Positions 1 through 5,956 of a stretch of 7,871 nt of DNA are shown here, piece after piece. The notes beneath the pieces are model-generated. The model did no database searches. It was not told where the DNA came from and worked only from the letters and a program-made list of their open reading frames with translations. The translations under genes and the position numbers were made by a program. Source of the DNA: Bacillota bacterium (lineage in GTDB: Bacteria > Bacillota > Sulfobacillia > JAJZIM01 > JAJZBP01); the NCBI GenBank assembly GCA_021798855.1, contig JAJZBP010000094.1:1-7871 (forward strand), in the 5' to 3' direction. How positions within the stretch are numbered: position 1 is the stretch's first letter; each line of letters starts with the position of its first letter.

Positions 1-318
1 GACCGGGAAGTGGCCCTGATCACCGACGGGCGGTTTTCCGGCGGCACACGAGGCGCGGCCGTCGGCCACGTTTCCCCGGAAGCGGCCGAGGGAGGGGCCA
101 TCGCTCTGGTGGAAGAGGGAGACCGATTGAGCATCGACATTCGCGCCGGCAGGCTGGATCTGGAGGTGTCCGCCGACGAACTGGCCCGCCGGCGCGCAAG
201 ATGGCGGGCGCCGGAACCCAGGGTGACCTCGGGATATCTGGTCCGCTACGCGCGGGAGGTCACCTCGGCCAGCACCGGCGCGGTTTTCAGGGAAGAGGGC
301 AAACGGGGAGACCGGTAG
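1..318 (+). CDS. ilvD: Dihydroxy-acid dehydratase, C-terminal part (5' end outside window)
   Basis: This is the last 105 residues of dihydroxy-acid dehydratase, the cytoplasmic iron-sulfur enzyme that dehydrates 2,3-dihydroxy-isovalerate and 2,3-dihydroxy-3-methylvalerate to the 2-oxo acids in valine and isoleucine synthesis. The frame is open from base 1 and ends at TAG 316-318. The diagnostic stretch is LITDGRFSGGTRGAAVGHVS (residues about 5-24), followed by PEAAEGG, then GYLVRYAREVTSASTGAV near the end; this is the conserved C-terminal signature of the IlvD/Edd family. The combination of GRFSGGTRG and GHVSPEAA fits IlvD better than phosphogluconate dehydratase (Edd). The iron-sulfur cysteines lie upstream and cannot be seen. 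The tail after the conserved block is short and charged. ilvB follows on the same strand, so the two are probably co-transcribed. Identification is firm; only the 5' boundary is unknown. Confidence 0.95.
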   Translation, partial: DREVALITDGRFSGGTRGAAVGHVSPEAAEGGAIALVEEGDRLSIDIRAGRLDLEVSADELARRRARWRAPEPRVTSGYLVRYAREVTSASTGAVFREEGKRGDR

Positions 319-424
319 GCACCCCACCATCGGTGGAATGAGCACGGCGCCGGAGGCGGTGGAATCTGTTAAGAGCGCTGCTGGAAAAGTCGCGGATTGG
401 CCAACGGGGGGACAAAGCTGGGCT

Positions 425-434
425 GAGGAGGTGG
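425..434 (+). promoter_or_regulatory. Strong ribosome binding site that decides the ilvB start
   Basis: GAGGAGGTGG lies here. The GGAGG core (427-431) is 8 bases before TTG 440, which is ideal spacing. The nearest ATG (436) is out of frame with ilvB. The in-frame ATG at 338 has only GGTGG one base upstream, itself inside a small CCACC-ATC-GGTGG hairpin (324-336), so it is badly placed for initiation. This supports TTG 440 as the start. Confidence 0.7.
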
Positions 435-439
435 AATGC

Positions 440-2176
440 TTGCCGACAGGCGCGGAAATTCTGGTGGAGTCCCTGATCAAACAGGGGGTCGAGGTGATCT
501 TCGGCTACCCGGGTGGAGTGGTCCTGCCGCTCTACGACGTTTTGTACGACGCGCCCATCCGGCACGTCCTGGTGCGCCACGAACAGGCGGCCGTTCACGC
601 CGCCGACGCCTACGCCAGGGTAACGGGCAAGGTGGGGGTGGCCCTGGTGACCTCCGGTCCGGGGGCGACCAACGCGGTCACCGGTCTGGCCAACGCCCAC
701 ATGGACTCCGTTCCCGTGGTGGTGCTGACGGGCCAGGTGCCCACCACCATTCTCGGTTGCGATTCCTTTCAGGAGGCGGACATTACCGGGATCAGTCTTC
801 CGGTAACCAAACACAGTTACCTGGTGCGACAGGCCGCGGAGATCCCTCGGGTGACCGCAGAGGCCTTCCACATCGCGGCCACCGGACGGCCGGGACCGGT
901 GCTGGTGGACCTGCCCAAAAACGCCCTCACCGAAAAGCTGAACACGGTGCCCAGGGGTGAGATCAACCTGCCCGGCTACAAACCGCCGCGGGGGCCGGGA
1001 CATCCCCTGCAGATCGGCAGGGCGGTGGCGGCCATCCGCGAAGCCAAGCGGCCGCTGGTTTACGCCGGGGGCGGAGTGGTGGCCGGCAACGCGGGGCAGG
1101 ATCTGCTGGCCCTGGCCGAAAAGCTGCGCCTGCCCGTGACCGCCACTCTGATGGGTCTGGGAGGTTTCCCAGGCACCCACCAACTTTTCCTGGGGATGCT
1201 GGGAATGCACGGGACGCGGGTGGCCAACATGGCCGTCATGGAAGCCGACCTGATCATCGCGGTGGGGGCCAGGTTCGACGACCGGGTCACCGGGCGGGTG
1301 GATCGTTTCGCCCCGCGGGCCAGGATCGTTCACATCGATTTGGACCCGGCGGAGATCGGCAAGAACGTGCGCGTGGACATCCCCATCGTCGGCGAGGCCG
1401 GACTGGTGCTGGCGGCCCTGCGGGAGGCGGGAACGCCCGGGGAGACGGGGGAGTGGCTGGCCACCTTGGCCAGGTGGAAAGAGGAACTGCCCCTGGGCTA
1501 CCAGCGGGAGGAGGGGGTGATCAAACCCCAGGAGGTCATCGAGGAGATTTACCGGCTGACCAAGGGCCGGGCCGTGGTGGTCACGGACGTGGGGCAGCAC
1601 CAGATGTGGACGGCGCAGTATTACACTTTTCAGGAACCCAGAACCCTGGTCACCTCCGGCGGTCTGGGAACGATGGGGTTCGGCCTGCCGGCGGCGGTTG
1701 GCGCCCAGGTGGGTCGCCCCGACAAGACGGTGGTCCTGGTGACGGGTGACGGGAGCGTGCAGATGACCCTGCAGGAGTTGGCCACGGTGGCTCAGGAGGG
1801 GTTGCCGGTGAAGATTGCCGTGATCAACAACGGCTACCTGGGCATGGTTCGCCAGTGGCAACAGCTTTTCTACGGTCGCCACTACTCTTCGGTCAATTTG
1901 CGTCTGAACACCGTGGGGGTAAAACGCGCCGTCGGCGCGGAGGACCTGCCGACGGTGGAAGGGGAACTGATCGTGCCCGATTTCTTGAAACTGGCCGACG
2001 CCTACGGCCTGCGGGGATTGCGGGCCAGCCGCCCGGAGGAGGTCAAGGCGGTGCTGCAAAAGGGGATGAACCTGCCGGGAGCGGTCCTGATGGACTTCCT
2101 GGTGGCCAGAGAGGAGAACGTCTACCCCATGGTGCCGGCGGGGGCGGCCCTGGACGAAATCCTGATCGGCGATTGA
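440..2176 (+). CDS. ilvB: Acetolactate synthase (acetohydroxyacid synthase) large catalytic subunit
   Basis: This ThDP- and FAD-dependent cytoplasmic enzyme condenses two pyruvates to acetolactate, or pyruvate with 2-oxobutyrate, at the first common step of valine, leucine and isoleucine synthesis. From TTG 440 the protein has 578 residues and begins MPTGAEILVESL, the usual N-terminus of the family; a frame extension to ATG 338 would add 34 atypical residues. Visible marks are the catalytic glutamate in RHEQAAVHAADAYAR (Glu48), the FAD-domain region with LGMLGMHGTRVAN, and the ThDP/Mg motif from GDG (436-438) to NN (463-464), followed by LGMVRQWQQLFYGRHYS, typical of AHAS. Residues about 488-511 look like extra sequence between the RHYSS segment and PDFLKLADAYG, where the family is normally joined by a few residues. 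It follows ilvD on the same strand and is closed by a terminator; no ilvN/ilvH regulatory subunit follows. Function is confident; biosynthetic versus another pyruvate-condensing role is inferred from ilvD. Confidence 0.95.
   Translation: MPTGAEILVESLIKQGVEVIFGYPGGVVLPLYDVLYDAPIRHVLVRHEQAAVHAADAYARVTGKVGVALVTSGPGATNAVTGLANAHMDSVPVVVLTGQVPTTILGCDSFQEADITGISLPVTKHSYLVRQAAEIPRVTAEAFHIAATGRPGPVLVDLPKNALTEKLNTVPRGEINLPGYKPPRGPGHPLQIGRAVAAIREAKRPLVYAGGGVVAGNAGQDLLALAEKLRLPVTATLMGLGGFPGTHQLFLGMLGMHGTRVANMAVMEADLIIAVGARFDDRVTGRVDRFAPRARIVHIDLDPAEIGKNVRVDIPIVGEAGLVLAALREAGTPGETGEWLATLARWKEELPLGYQREEGVIKPQEVIEEIYRLTKGRAVVVTDVGQHQMWTAQYYTFQEPRTLVTSGGLGTMGFGLPAAVGAQVGRPDKTVVLVTGDGSVQMTLQELATVAQEGLPVKIAVINNGYLGMVRQWQQLFYGRHYSSVNLRLNTVGVKRAVGAEDLPTVEGELIVPDFLKLADAYGLRGLRASRPEEVKAVLQKGMNLPGAVLMDFLVAREENVYPMVPAGAALDEILIGD
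1929..1955 (+). repeat. Perfect 8-bp inverted repeat inside the IlvB insertion
   Basis: CCGTCGGC (1929-1936) and GCCGACGG (1948-1955) are exact reverse complements separated by 11 bases. They sit inside the 72-base stretch 1901-1972 that encodes the apparent extra residues of IlvB. In GC-rich coding DNA such a repeat can arise by chance, so the link to a mobile palindromic element is only a suggestion. Confidence 0.5.
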
Positions 2177-2184
2177 AACCGGTT

Positions 2185-2209
2185 GAACCCCGCACGGGGT
2201 TCTTTTTTT
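2185..2209 (+). terminator. Intrinsic terminator after ilvB
   Basis: A perfect 7-bp stem GAACCCC/GGGGTTC (2185-2191 with 2196-2202) closes a GCAC tetraloop and runs into seven Ts (2203-2209). It begins 8 bases after the ilvB stop codon. It should end the ilvD-ilvB transcript and insulate it from the relic region downstream. Confidence 0.9.
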
Positions 2210-2222
2210 ATCCCGCCTTTGA

Positions 2223-2231
2223 TGGTAAAAT
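2223..2231 (+). promoter_or_regulatory. Possible extended -10 promoter for the ATPase relic
   Basis: TGGTAAAAT reads as an extended -10 element (TG-N-TAAAAT, hexamer at 2226-2231). The -35 position falls in the terminator T-run and gives no convincing hexamer. Transcription would start near 2238, just before the ribosome binding site at 2239-2246, leaving almost no leader. The placement between a terminator and a strong ribosome binding site makes it plausible, but it is unproven. Confidence 0.3.
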
Positions 2232-2251
2232 CTTGGAGAGGAGGTGTTCGA

Positions 2252-2350
2252 GTGAGTGAGAAGGAGCCGCTCATTAAAAGCATTTTTCTAAAGAATATCC
2301 TGTCCTTCGGCGAAGAGGGTGCCCACCTGGACTTAGGGAAGTGGTTTTAA
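2252..2350 (+). pseudogene. N-terminal remnant of a RecF/SMC-like AAA ATPase
   Basis: An excellent ribosome binding site (AGGAGGTG, 2239-2246) sits 5 bases before GTG 2252. The frame encodes only 32 residues to TAA 2348-2350. Residues 8-29, including IKSIFLKNILSFGEEGAHLD, match the first beta strands of AAA ATPases of the RecF/SMC-like AAA_21 type, where the pattern is followed at once by the Walker A loop (commonly LNVLIGPNGSGKSN). Here the similarity stops after LDLG and the frame ends in KWF and a stop. Walker A, signature, Walker B and all later parts are absent, so it cannot be a working ATPase. The surrounding DNA is markedly AT-richer than its flanks. I infer a 5' stump left by a deletion. 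Translation of a 32-residue peptide remains possible. The family match is from recognition of the N-terminal pattern, not from a search. Confidence 0.6.
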
Positions 2351-2609
2351 TGCCGGGAAGGTTCCCGGAAACCCGAGGTTTGAGGAGATCCAAAAAACTG
2401 ATGTACTCGAGGCCATGAGAGAAGCAACTCGTGGAACCCAAAAAGGCAAGTACCATAAGACCAAGCACGCCCCCAAAATATTGGCTAAATTGGAGACCGA
2501 AAAGATACAACAAGCGTCACCTAATTGCGCACGTTTTTGCAAAACTCTGGAGATAGCCTCCTCATCATTGTCATCTATGATTCTACTGCGAAAAGTCCGA
2601 TTCTCCTGA
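2337..2609 (+). pseudogene. C-terminal remnant of a second protein, possibly the DUF4276/Toprim-like ATPase partner
   Basis: The frame is open from just after TAG 2334-2336 to TGA 2607-2609, about 90 residues, with no ribosome binding site before its internal ATG 2415. It contains GNPRFEEIQKTDVLEAMREA (2367-2426), then HKTKHAPKILAKLETEKI, then ASPNCARFCKTLE. The order of an NP-F/E segment, a K-x-APKIL helix and an ASP-x-C-x-RF-x-TL ending resembles the C-termini of DUF4276 (Toprim-like) proteins, which are commonly encoded beside AAA ATPases. The last residues after KTLEIA look like read-through into unrelated sequence. The segment begins where the ATPase stump ends, in a different frame, as expected if one deletion joined the start of the first gene to the end of the second. 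The assignment to DUF4276 is tentative; that this is a decayed fragment is more secure than its name. Confidence 0.45.
2353..2368. repeat. Perfect 7-bp palindrome near the relic junction
   Basis: CCGGGAA and TTCCCGG are perfect inverted repeats separated by only GG. No T-tract follows, so it is not an intrinsic terminator. It lies a few bases after the point where the ATPase similarity ends (about 2338), and could be linked to the rearrangement or be coincidental. Confidence 0.4.
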
Positions 2610-2711
2610 ATTGCCACCCGGAAATGCCTAAATATAGATGTCAGCGCACAACAGAGTTACTATATGTTGCGGTCGCCGAATGCGCGAAAGGGTTTATGCA
2701 GTGAAATCATC

Positions 2712-2717
2712 TATAAT
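2712..2717 (+). promoter_or_regulatory. Candidate -10 box for the M20-sucCD operon
   Basis: A consensus TATAAT lies 54 bases upstream of the M20 start codon in an AT-rich stretch. No good -35 hexamer is visible at 16-18 bases upstream; GGGTTT (2691-2696) and TTTATG (2693-2698) are too close or weak. The stretch 2610-2765 holds no gene or hairpin that I can support, so the operon promoter should lie here. This call rests on the -10 alone. Confidence 0.35.
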
Positions 2718-2765
2718 ATCAGCATTACTATCCGCCGTGGAAGACGCTGCGGGGAGGGACAACGG

Positions 2766-3938
2766 ATGGACGAACTGATTCGTGCGCAAATCCAACAACT
2801 GGCCCCCCTGCTCGCGGAGGTGGCCGCGGCCATCCACGCCTGCCCGGAGACGGGTTACAAGGAGGAGCGGGCCTGCGCCCTGTTGGCCGGACACCTGGAA
2901 CGGGCCGGCTTCGCCGTTGAACGCGGCGCCGCCGGGATCGCCACGGCCATACGGGCCGAACACGGCGGCGCAACCGCCGCCGGCGGCGGTCCCACCGTGG
3001 GCTACCTGGCCGAGTACGACGCCCTGCCGGAGATCGGACACGCCTGTGGGCACAACCTGATCGCCGCCGCTTCCCTGGGGGCCGCCTTGGCCTTGGCCGC
3101 GGCGCTGGCGGCGCCCGGCGCCCCAAAAGGCCGGGTCGTCTTTTACGGCACCCCGGCGGAGGAGGGGGGCGGGGGCAAGATCCGGATGCTGGAGGCCGGG
3201 GCCTTCCGGGACCTGGATATTGCCCTCATGTTTCATCCGTACCATCGCAACGAACTGGAATACTTCGCCCTGGGTTCCTACCCTTTGAGAATTACTTTCC
3301 GTGGGAAGGCGTCCCACGCGGCGGCCGCTCCCCACGAAGGGATCAATGCCCTGGAGGCGTTGCTTCTGACCTTCAACGGGATAAACGCCTTAAGGCAACA
3401 CGTGCGGGACGGCACCCGCATCCACGGCATCGTCCGGGAGGGTGGCGTCGCTCCGAACATCGTGCCGGCCCAGGCGGTGGGGGAGTTCTACGTCCGCAGC
3501 GACGATCCGGTGTATCTGGAGGAACTGGTGGAGAAAGTGCAAAATTGCGCCCGGGGCGGTGCCCTGGCCACCGGCGCGGAGGTGGAGTTCGCCCTGACCG
3601 GCCCCGTGTACGCTCCGATGAAGAACAACCAGGCGCTATTGGCGAGCTTCAAGCGGTTCATGCCCGATTTGGCGGAAGACGTTCCACCGACGCCCAGTTC
3701 CAGCGACCTGGGGAACCTGAGCCAGGTGGTTCCGGCCATCCAGCCGCTTTTGGCGATCAGCGAGGCCCGTGTTCCTCCCCATTCGCCCGCCTTCGCCAGG
3801 GCGGCCGCCTCCGAACGCGGACGAAAAGTCGGCCTTCAAGCGGCGAATGCGCTCGCTCTGACGGGCTTGAAGTTCTTAGCGGACGAATCCTTGCGGGAAC
3901 GGGTAACGGCCGAATTCCAGGGGAAGAATAGCGGCTGA
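2766..3938 (+). CDS. M20D-family metallo-amidohydrolase/peptidase (AbgB/PM20D2-like)
   Basis: The 390-residue protein is a cytoplasmic zinc-type hydrolase of peptidase family M20, subfamily D, which cleaves amide bonds of N-acyl amino acids, small peptides or conjugates such as p-aminobenzoyl-glutamate. Visible features are an early CPETGYKEE motif; HACGHN at 92-97 with the M20D metal-ligand cysteine (Cys94) and His96; the catalytic/metal pair Glu132-Glu133 in PAEEGGGG; His157 in MFHPYH; a lid domain starting near KASHAAAAPHEG; and a late His339 in HSPAF. All expected metal ligands are therefore present. The run GYLAEYDALPEIGHACGHN and the SSSDLGNLSQ segment point to the AbgB/PM20D2 branch rather than hippuricase. 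ATG 2766 is preceded by GGGGAGGG (2751-2758); starting at 2664 would add 34 residues unlike the family. Its stop overlaps the sucC-like start by one base (TGATG), so the two are translationally coupled. The substrate cannot be told. Confidence 0.88.
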   Translation: MDELIRAQIQQLAPLLAEVAAAIHACPETGYKEERACALLAGHLERAGFAVERGAAGIATAIRAEHGGATAAGGGPTVGYLAEYDALPEIGHACGHNLIAAASLGAALALAAALAAPGAPKGRVVFYGTPAEEGGGGKIRMLEAGAFRDLDIALMFHPYHRNELEYFALGSYPLRITFRGKASHAAAAPHEGINALEALLLTFNGINALRQHVRDGTRIHGIVREGGVAPNIVPAQAVGEFYVRSDDPVYLEELVEKVQNCARGGALATGAEVEFALTGPVYAPMKNNQALLASFKRFMPDLAEDVPPTPSSSDLGNLSQVVPAIQPLLAISEARVPPHSPAFARAAASERGRKVGLQAANALALTGLKFLADESLRERVTAEFQGKNSG

Positions 3939-5041
3939 TGAAACTATACGAATATCAAGCCAAGGAAATTTTCGCCCGAACGGGGATTCCCGTGCCGCGG
4001 GGCCGAGTGGTCCTTTCGCCGGAGGAGGCGGCCCAGGCCGCCGGCGAACTGGGCGGTGAGGTGGTCATCAAGGCCCAGGTGCTGGCCGGCGGTCGGGGCA
4101 AGGCGGGCGGCGTTCGCTTCGCCGCGGGGCCGGAGGAAACCGCCGCGGTGGCGAGAACCATCTTGGACCTGGAGATCAAGGGCCTTCCGGTCAACGCCCT
4201 CCTGGTTGAGGAACGGCTGCCCAGCGAACGGGAACTCTATTTGAGCATCAGCGTGGACCGGCAGGCCGGACGCCCGGTCATCCTGGCCGCGGCGGAGGGC
4301 GGAATGGAAATTGAGACCTTCCCCGAAGACAAGATCCGGCGCCGTTTCGTGGAAACGCGGCGGGGAGTCCATCCCTGGGAAGGGCGGGAACTGGCCGCGG
4401 CCCTCGGCTTGCGCGGCTCCCTGCTGCCGGAATTTGGAAAGTTTATGGCCACCCTGGCCCTGGTCTTCGAGCGCAACGACGCGGAACTGGCGGAAATCAA
4501 CCCCTTGGTGCAGGTTGGTTCTCATTTGGTGGCGGCTGACGCCCGCCTGAATATCGACGACGCGGCTTTGTTCCGCCATCCCGATCTGACCAAAGGGCAG
4601 GAGCTTGGGACTCAGGGCGGACCCTCGTTCGTGCGCCTTGGTGGAGACATCGCCGTTTTGGCCAACGGAGCGGGGATGGCCATGGCTACTCTCGACGTTC
4701 TGGAAAGCCTGGGGGGGAAGGCTTCGTGTTTCATTGACTTGGGCGGGGGCACGGGAGAAGAAGAGATGTCCAAGGCTATCGGCATCCTGGGTGGATTCTC
4801 GCAAGCGATGTTGGTGAACATTTTCGGCGGGATCACCCGTTGTGACGAAGTGGCCAGGGCGGTCATCCGCGGGAGGCAAGCGGCTCCGCAGCTTCCCTTG
4901 GTGGTTCGTCTGGACGGCACCAACCAGGAGGAGGGGCTGCGCCTTTTGCGGGAAGCGGGGGTGGCCGCCGTCTCCACCATGGAGGAAGCGGCCAGGCAGG
5001 TTGTGGCTCAAACCGGCGGGAAGGGGGAAAAAGAAGTTTGA
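3938..5041 (+). CDS. sucC: Succinyl-CoA synthetase beta subunit homologue (ADP-forming acyl-CoA ligase, ATP-grasp subunit)
   Basis: The 367-residue protein resembles the beta subunit of succinyl-CoA synthetase, which interconverts a dicarboxylate, CoA and ATP with acyl-CoA, ADP and phosphate together with an alpha subunit. The start MKLYEYQAKEIFARTGIPVP is the canonical ATP-grasp opening. Lys45 and the loop AGGRGKAGG (50-58) bind nucleotide. EINPLV holds the Mg ligand Asn188, and ADAR carries the partner Asp201. The C-terminal ligase domain shows NGAGMAMATLD, DLGGGTGEEE and VNIFGGITRCD. Compared with E. coli SucC as I remember it, the segment between ALFRHPDL and RLGGDIAVLANG is about nine residues shorter, and the usual NF before the D-V/L-GGG loop is CF. 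This is thus a divergent member; the acid may be succinate or a relative such as malate or another short acid. It overlaps its upstream neighbour by one base and its downstream partner by four, which means a coupled operon. The sucC name is used for family only. Confidence 0.88.
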   Translation: MKLYEYQAKEIFARTGIPVPRGRVVLSPEEAAQAAGELGGEVVIKAQVLAGGRGKAGGVRFAAGPEETAAVARTILDLEIKGLPVNALLVEERLPSERELYLSISVDRQAGRPVILAAAEGGMEIETFPEDKIRRRFVETRRGVHPWEGRELAAALGLRGSLLPEFGKFMATLALVFERNDAELAEINPLVQVGSHLVAADARLNIDDAALFRHPDLTKGQELGTQGGPSFVRLGGDIAVLANGAGMAMATLDVLESLGGKASCFIDLGGGTGEEEMSKAIGILGGFSQAMLVNIFGGITRCDEVARAVIRGRQAAPQLPLVVRLDGTNQEEGLRLLREAGVAAVSTMEEAARQVVAQTGGKGEKEV

Positions 5042-5907
5042 GCGTCCTGCTGAACGGGGGGGAGCGGATCCTGATTCAGGGGATCACGGGCCGGCAGGGC
5101 AGTTTCCACGCCCGCCGGATGCTGGAATACGGTAGCCGGGTGGTGGCCGGGGTGTCCCCAGGCCGGGGCGGCGCGGCGGTGGAGGGGGTTCCCGTCTTCG
5201 ACACCGTCAGGGAAGCGGTGCGGGAAAAGGGCGCGGATACTTCTTGTCTTTTCGTCCCGGCGGCGGGAGCGGCCGACGCGGCCCACGAGGCCTTGGAGAA
5301 CGGGATTCGCCTTTTGGTCCTGGTCACGGAGCACGTTCCGGTCCACGATGCCGTGGAGGTGGTGGCCAGAGCCAAGGAATTGAGGGTCAGGGTGATCGGC
5401 CCCAACACATTTGGAATCATCTCGCCGGGCAAAGGCAAAATCGGGATAATGCCCCACGAGTATTACACGCCGGGGCCGGTGGGCCTGGTGGCCAGAAGCG
5501 GTACGCTCAGTTACCAGGTGGCGGCGGAACTGACCGCTGCGGGCCTCGGCCAGTCCACAGCCGTGGGCGTGGGTGGCGACCCGGTGGTCGGTTGCTCCCT
5601 GCGGGAGGTATTGACCCATTTCAAGGATGACGACGAAACGCGGGCGGTGGTCCTGATCGGGGAGATCGGGGGGACGGCGGAAGAGGAGGCGGCGGAACTG
5701 ATCGCCGGGCTGGGCAAGCCGGTGGTGGCCTATCTGGTGGGCCGCACGGCGCCGGTTGGGGTGCGTATGGGCCACGCCGGGGCGATCATCGAGCGGGGAA
5801 AGGGAACCTATGCCGGCAAAGCGGCGGCCCTGCGAGAAGCCGGGGCGCTCCTGGCCGAGACGCCGTGGCAAGTGGCTCCCCTGGTGCTGAAGAGTTTGCG
5901 GGGCTAA
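5038..5907 (+). CDS. sucD: Succinyl-CoA synthetase alpha subunit homologue (CoA-binding, phosphohistidine subunit)
   Basis: The 289-residue protein is the CoA-binding partner of the preceding beta subunit and carries the phosphohistidine that passes phosphate between nucleotide and acyl group. It starts at TTG 5038, which overlaps the sucC-like stop (TTGA), with AAGGGGGAAA at 5021-5030 as ribosome binding site; MSVLLNGGERILIQGITG aligns with the family start. Seen in order are GITGRQGSFH (CoA-binding Rossmann loop), VAGVSPGRGG, IGPNTFGIISPGKGKIGIMP, RSGTLSYQ, GVGGDPVVG, GEIGGTAEEEAAEL with Glu209, and MGHAGAI with the phospho-acceptor His246. Catalysis should therefore be intact. GPNTFG departs from the usual GPN-C/T-PG in the CoA/acid region, and GGDPVVG from GGDPIPG, again pointing to a specialised paralogue. 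It closes the operon and is followed by a shared terminator. The family is certain; the acyl substrate is not. Confidence 0.9.
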   Translation: MSVLLNGGERILIQGITGRQGSFHARRMLEYGSRVVAGVSPGRGGAAVEGVPVFDTVREAVREKGADTSCLFVPAAGAADAAHEALENGIRLLVLVTEHVPVHDAVEVVARAKELRVRVIGPNTFGIISPGKGKIGIMPHEYYTPGPVGLVARSGTLSYQVAAELTAAGLGQSTAVGVGGDPVVGCSLREVLTHFKDDDETRAVVLIGEIGGTAEEEAAELIAGLGKPVVAYLVGRTAPVGVRMGHAGAIIERGKGTYAGKAAALREAGALLAETPWQVAPLVLKSLRG

Positions 5908-5922
5908 TACCGCGCTCCGTAT

Positions 5923-5956
5923 AAAACCGCCGGCTAGTTTGCAGCCGGCGGTTTTT
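5923..5956. terminator. Bidirectional intrinsic terminator shared by sucD and tetR
   Basis: A perfect 13-bp stem (5923-5935 pairing with 5943-5955) encloses a 7-base loop. On the + strand it ends in five Ts (5952-5956) and would stop the M20-sucCD transcript. On the - strand the As at 5923-5926 become a short U-run, so it can also stop the tetR transcript. The tetR stop codon (5934-5936) lies across the stem/loop boundary, so the last tetR codons form one arm of the hairpin. Confidence 0.9.

Noticed and set aside
332..437. Three copies of GGTGGAAT at 332, 358 and 430
   Set aside because: An 8-base word with irregular spacing in G-rich DNA, one copy being part of the ribosome binding site; too short to call a repeat or operator.
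338..439. ATG 338 as the ilvB start, or a leader peptide for ilvB
   Set aside because: The 34 extra residues do not resemble the family, the only purine run is one base from the ATG, and a far better ribosome binding site serves TTG 440. There is no run of Leu/Val/Ile codons as expected for an attenuator peptide.
287..2059. Very long antisense open frame (590 codons) opposite ilvB
   Set aside because: It is the mirror of a GC-rich gene with strong codon bias. The + strand protein is an unmistakable acetolactate synthase, while the antisense product is low-complexity in His/Gln/Gly/Arg with no recognisable domain.
2333..2617. Antisense frame of 94 codons across the relic region
   Set aside because: The + strand reading gives a coherent helical, lysine/alanine-rich C-terminus following a remnant with a good ribosome binding site. 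The antisense has no ribosome binding site and no recognised domain.
2664..2765. Upstream ATG 2664 as the start of the M20 gene
   Set aside because: It adds 34 residues unlike the family, spans the TATAAT element, and lacks a ribosome binding site, whereas ATG 2766 has GGGGAGGG at suitable distance.
2210..2765. An insertion sequence, CRISPR array, tRNA or riboswitch in the largest gap
   Set aside because: I found no transposase fragment, terminal inverted repeats with target duplications, regularly spaced repeats, tRNA cloverleaf or T-box-like structure; only the ATPase-cassette relic and promoter-like elements.
3944..5011. Long antisense open frame (355 codons) opposite the sucC homologue
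   Set aside because: Same effect of high GC at third codon positions; the + strand frame carries every expected SucC motif and the antisense protein none.
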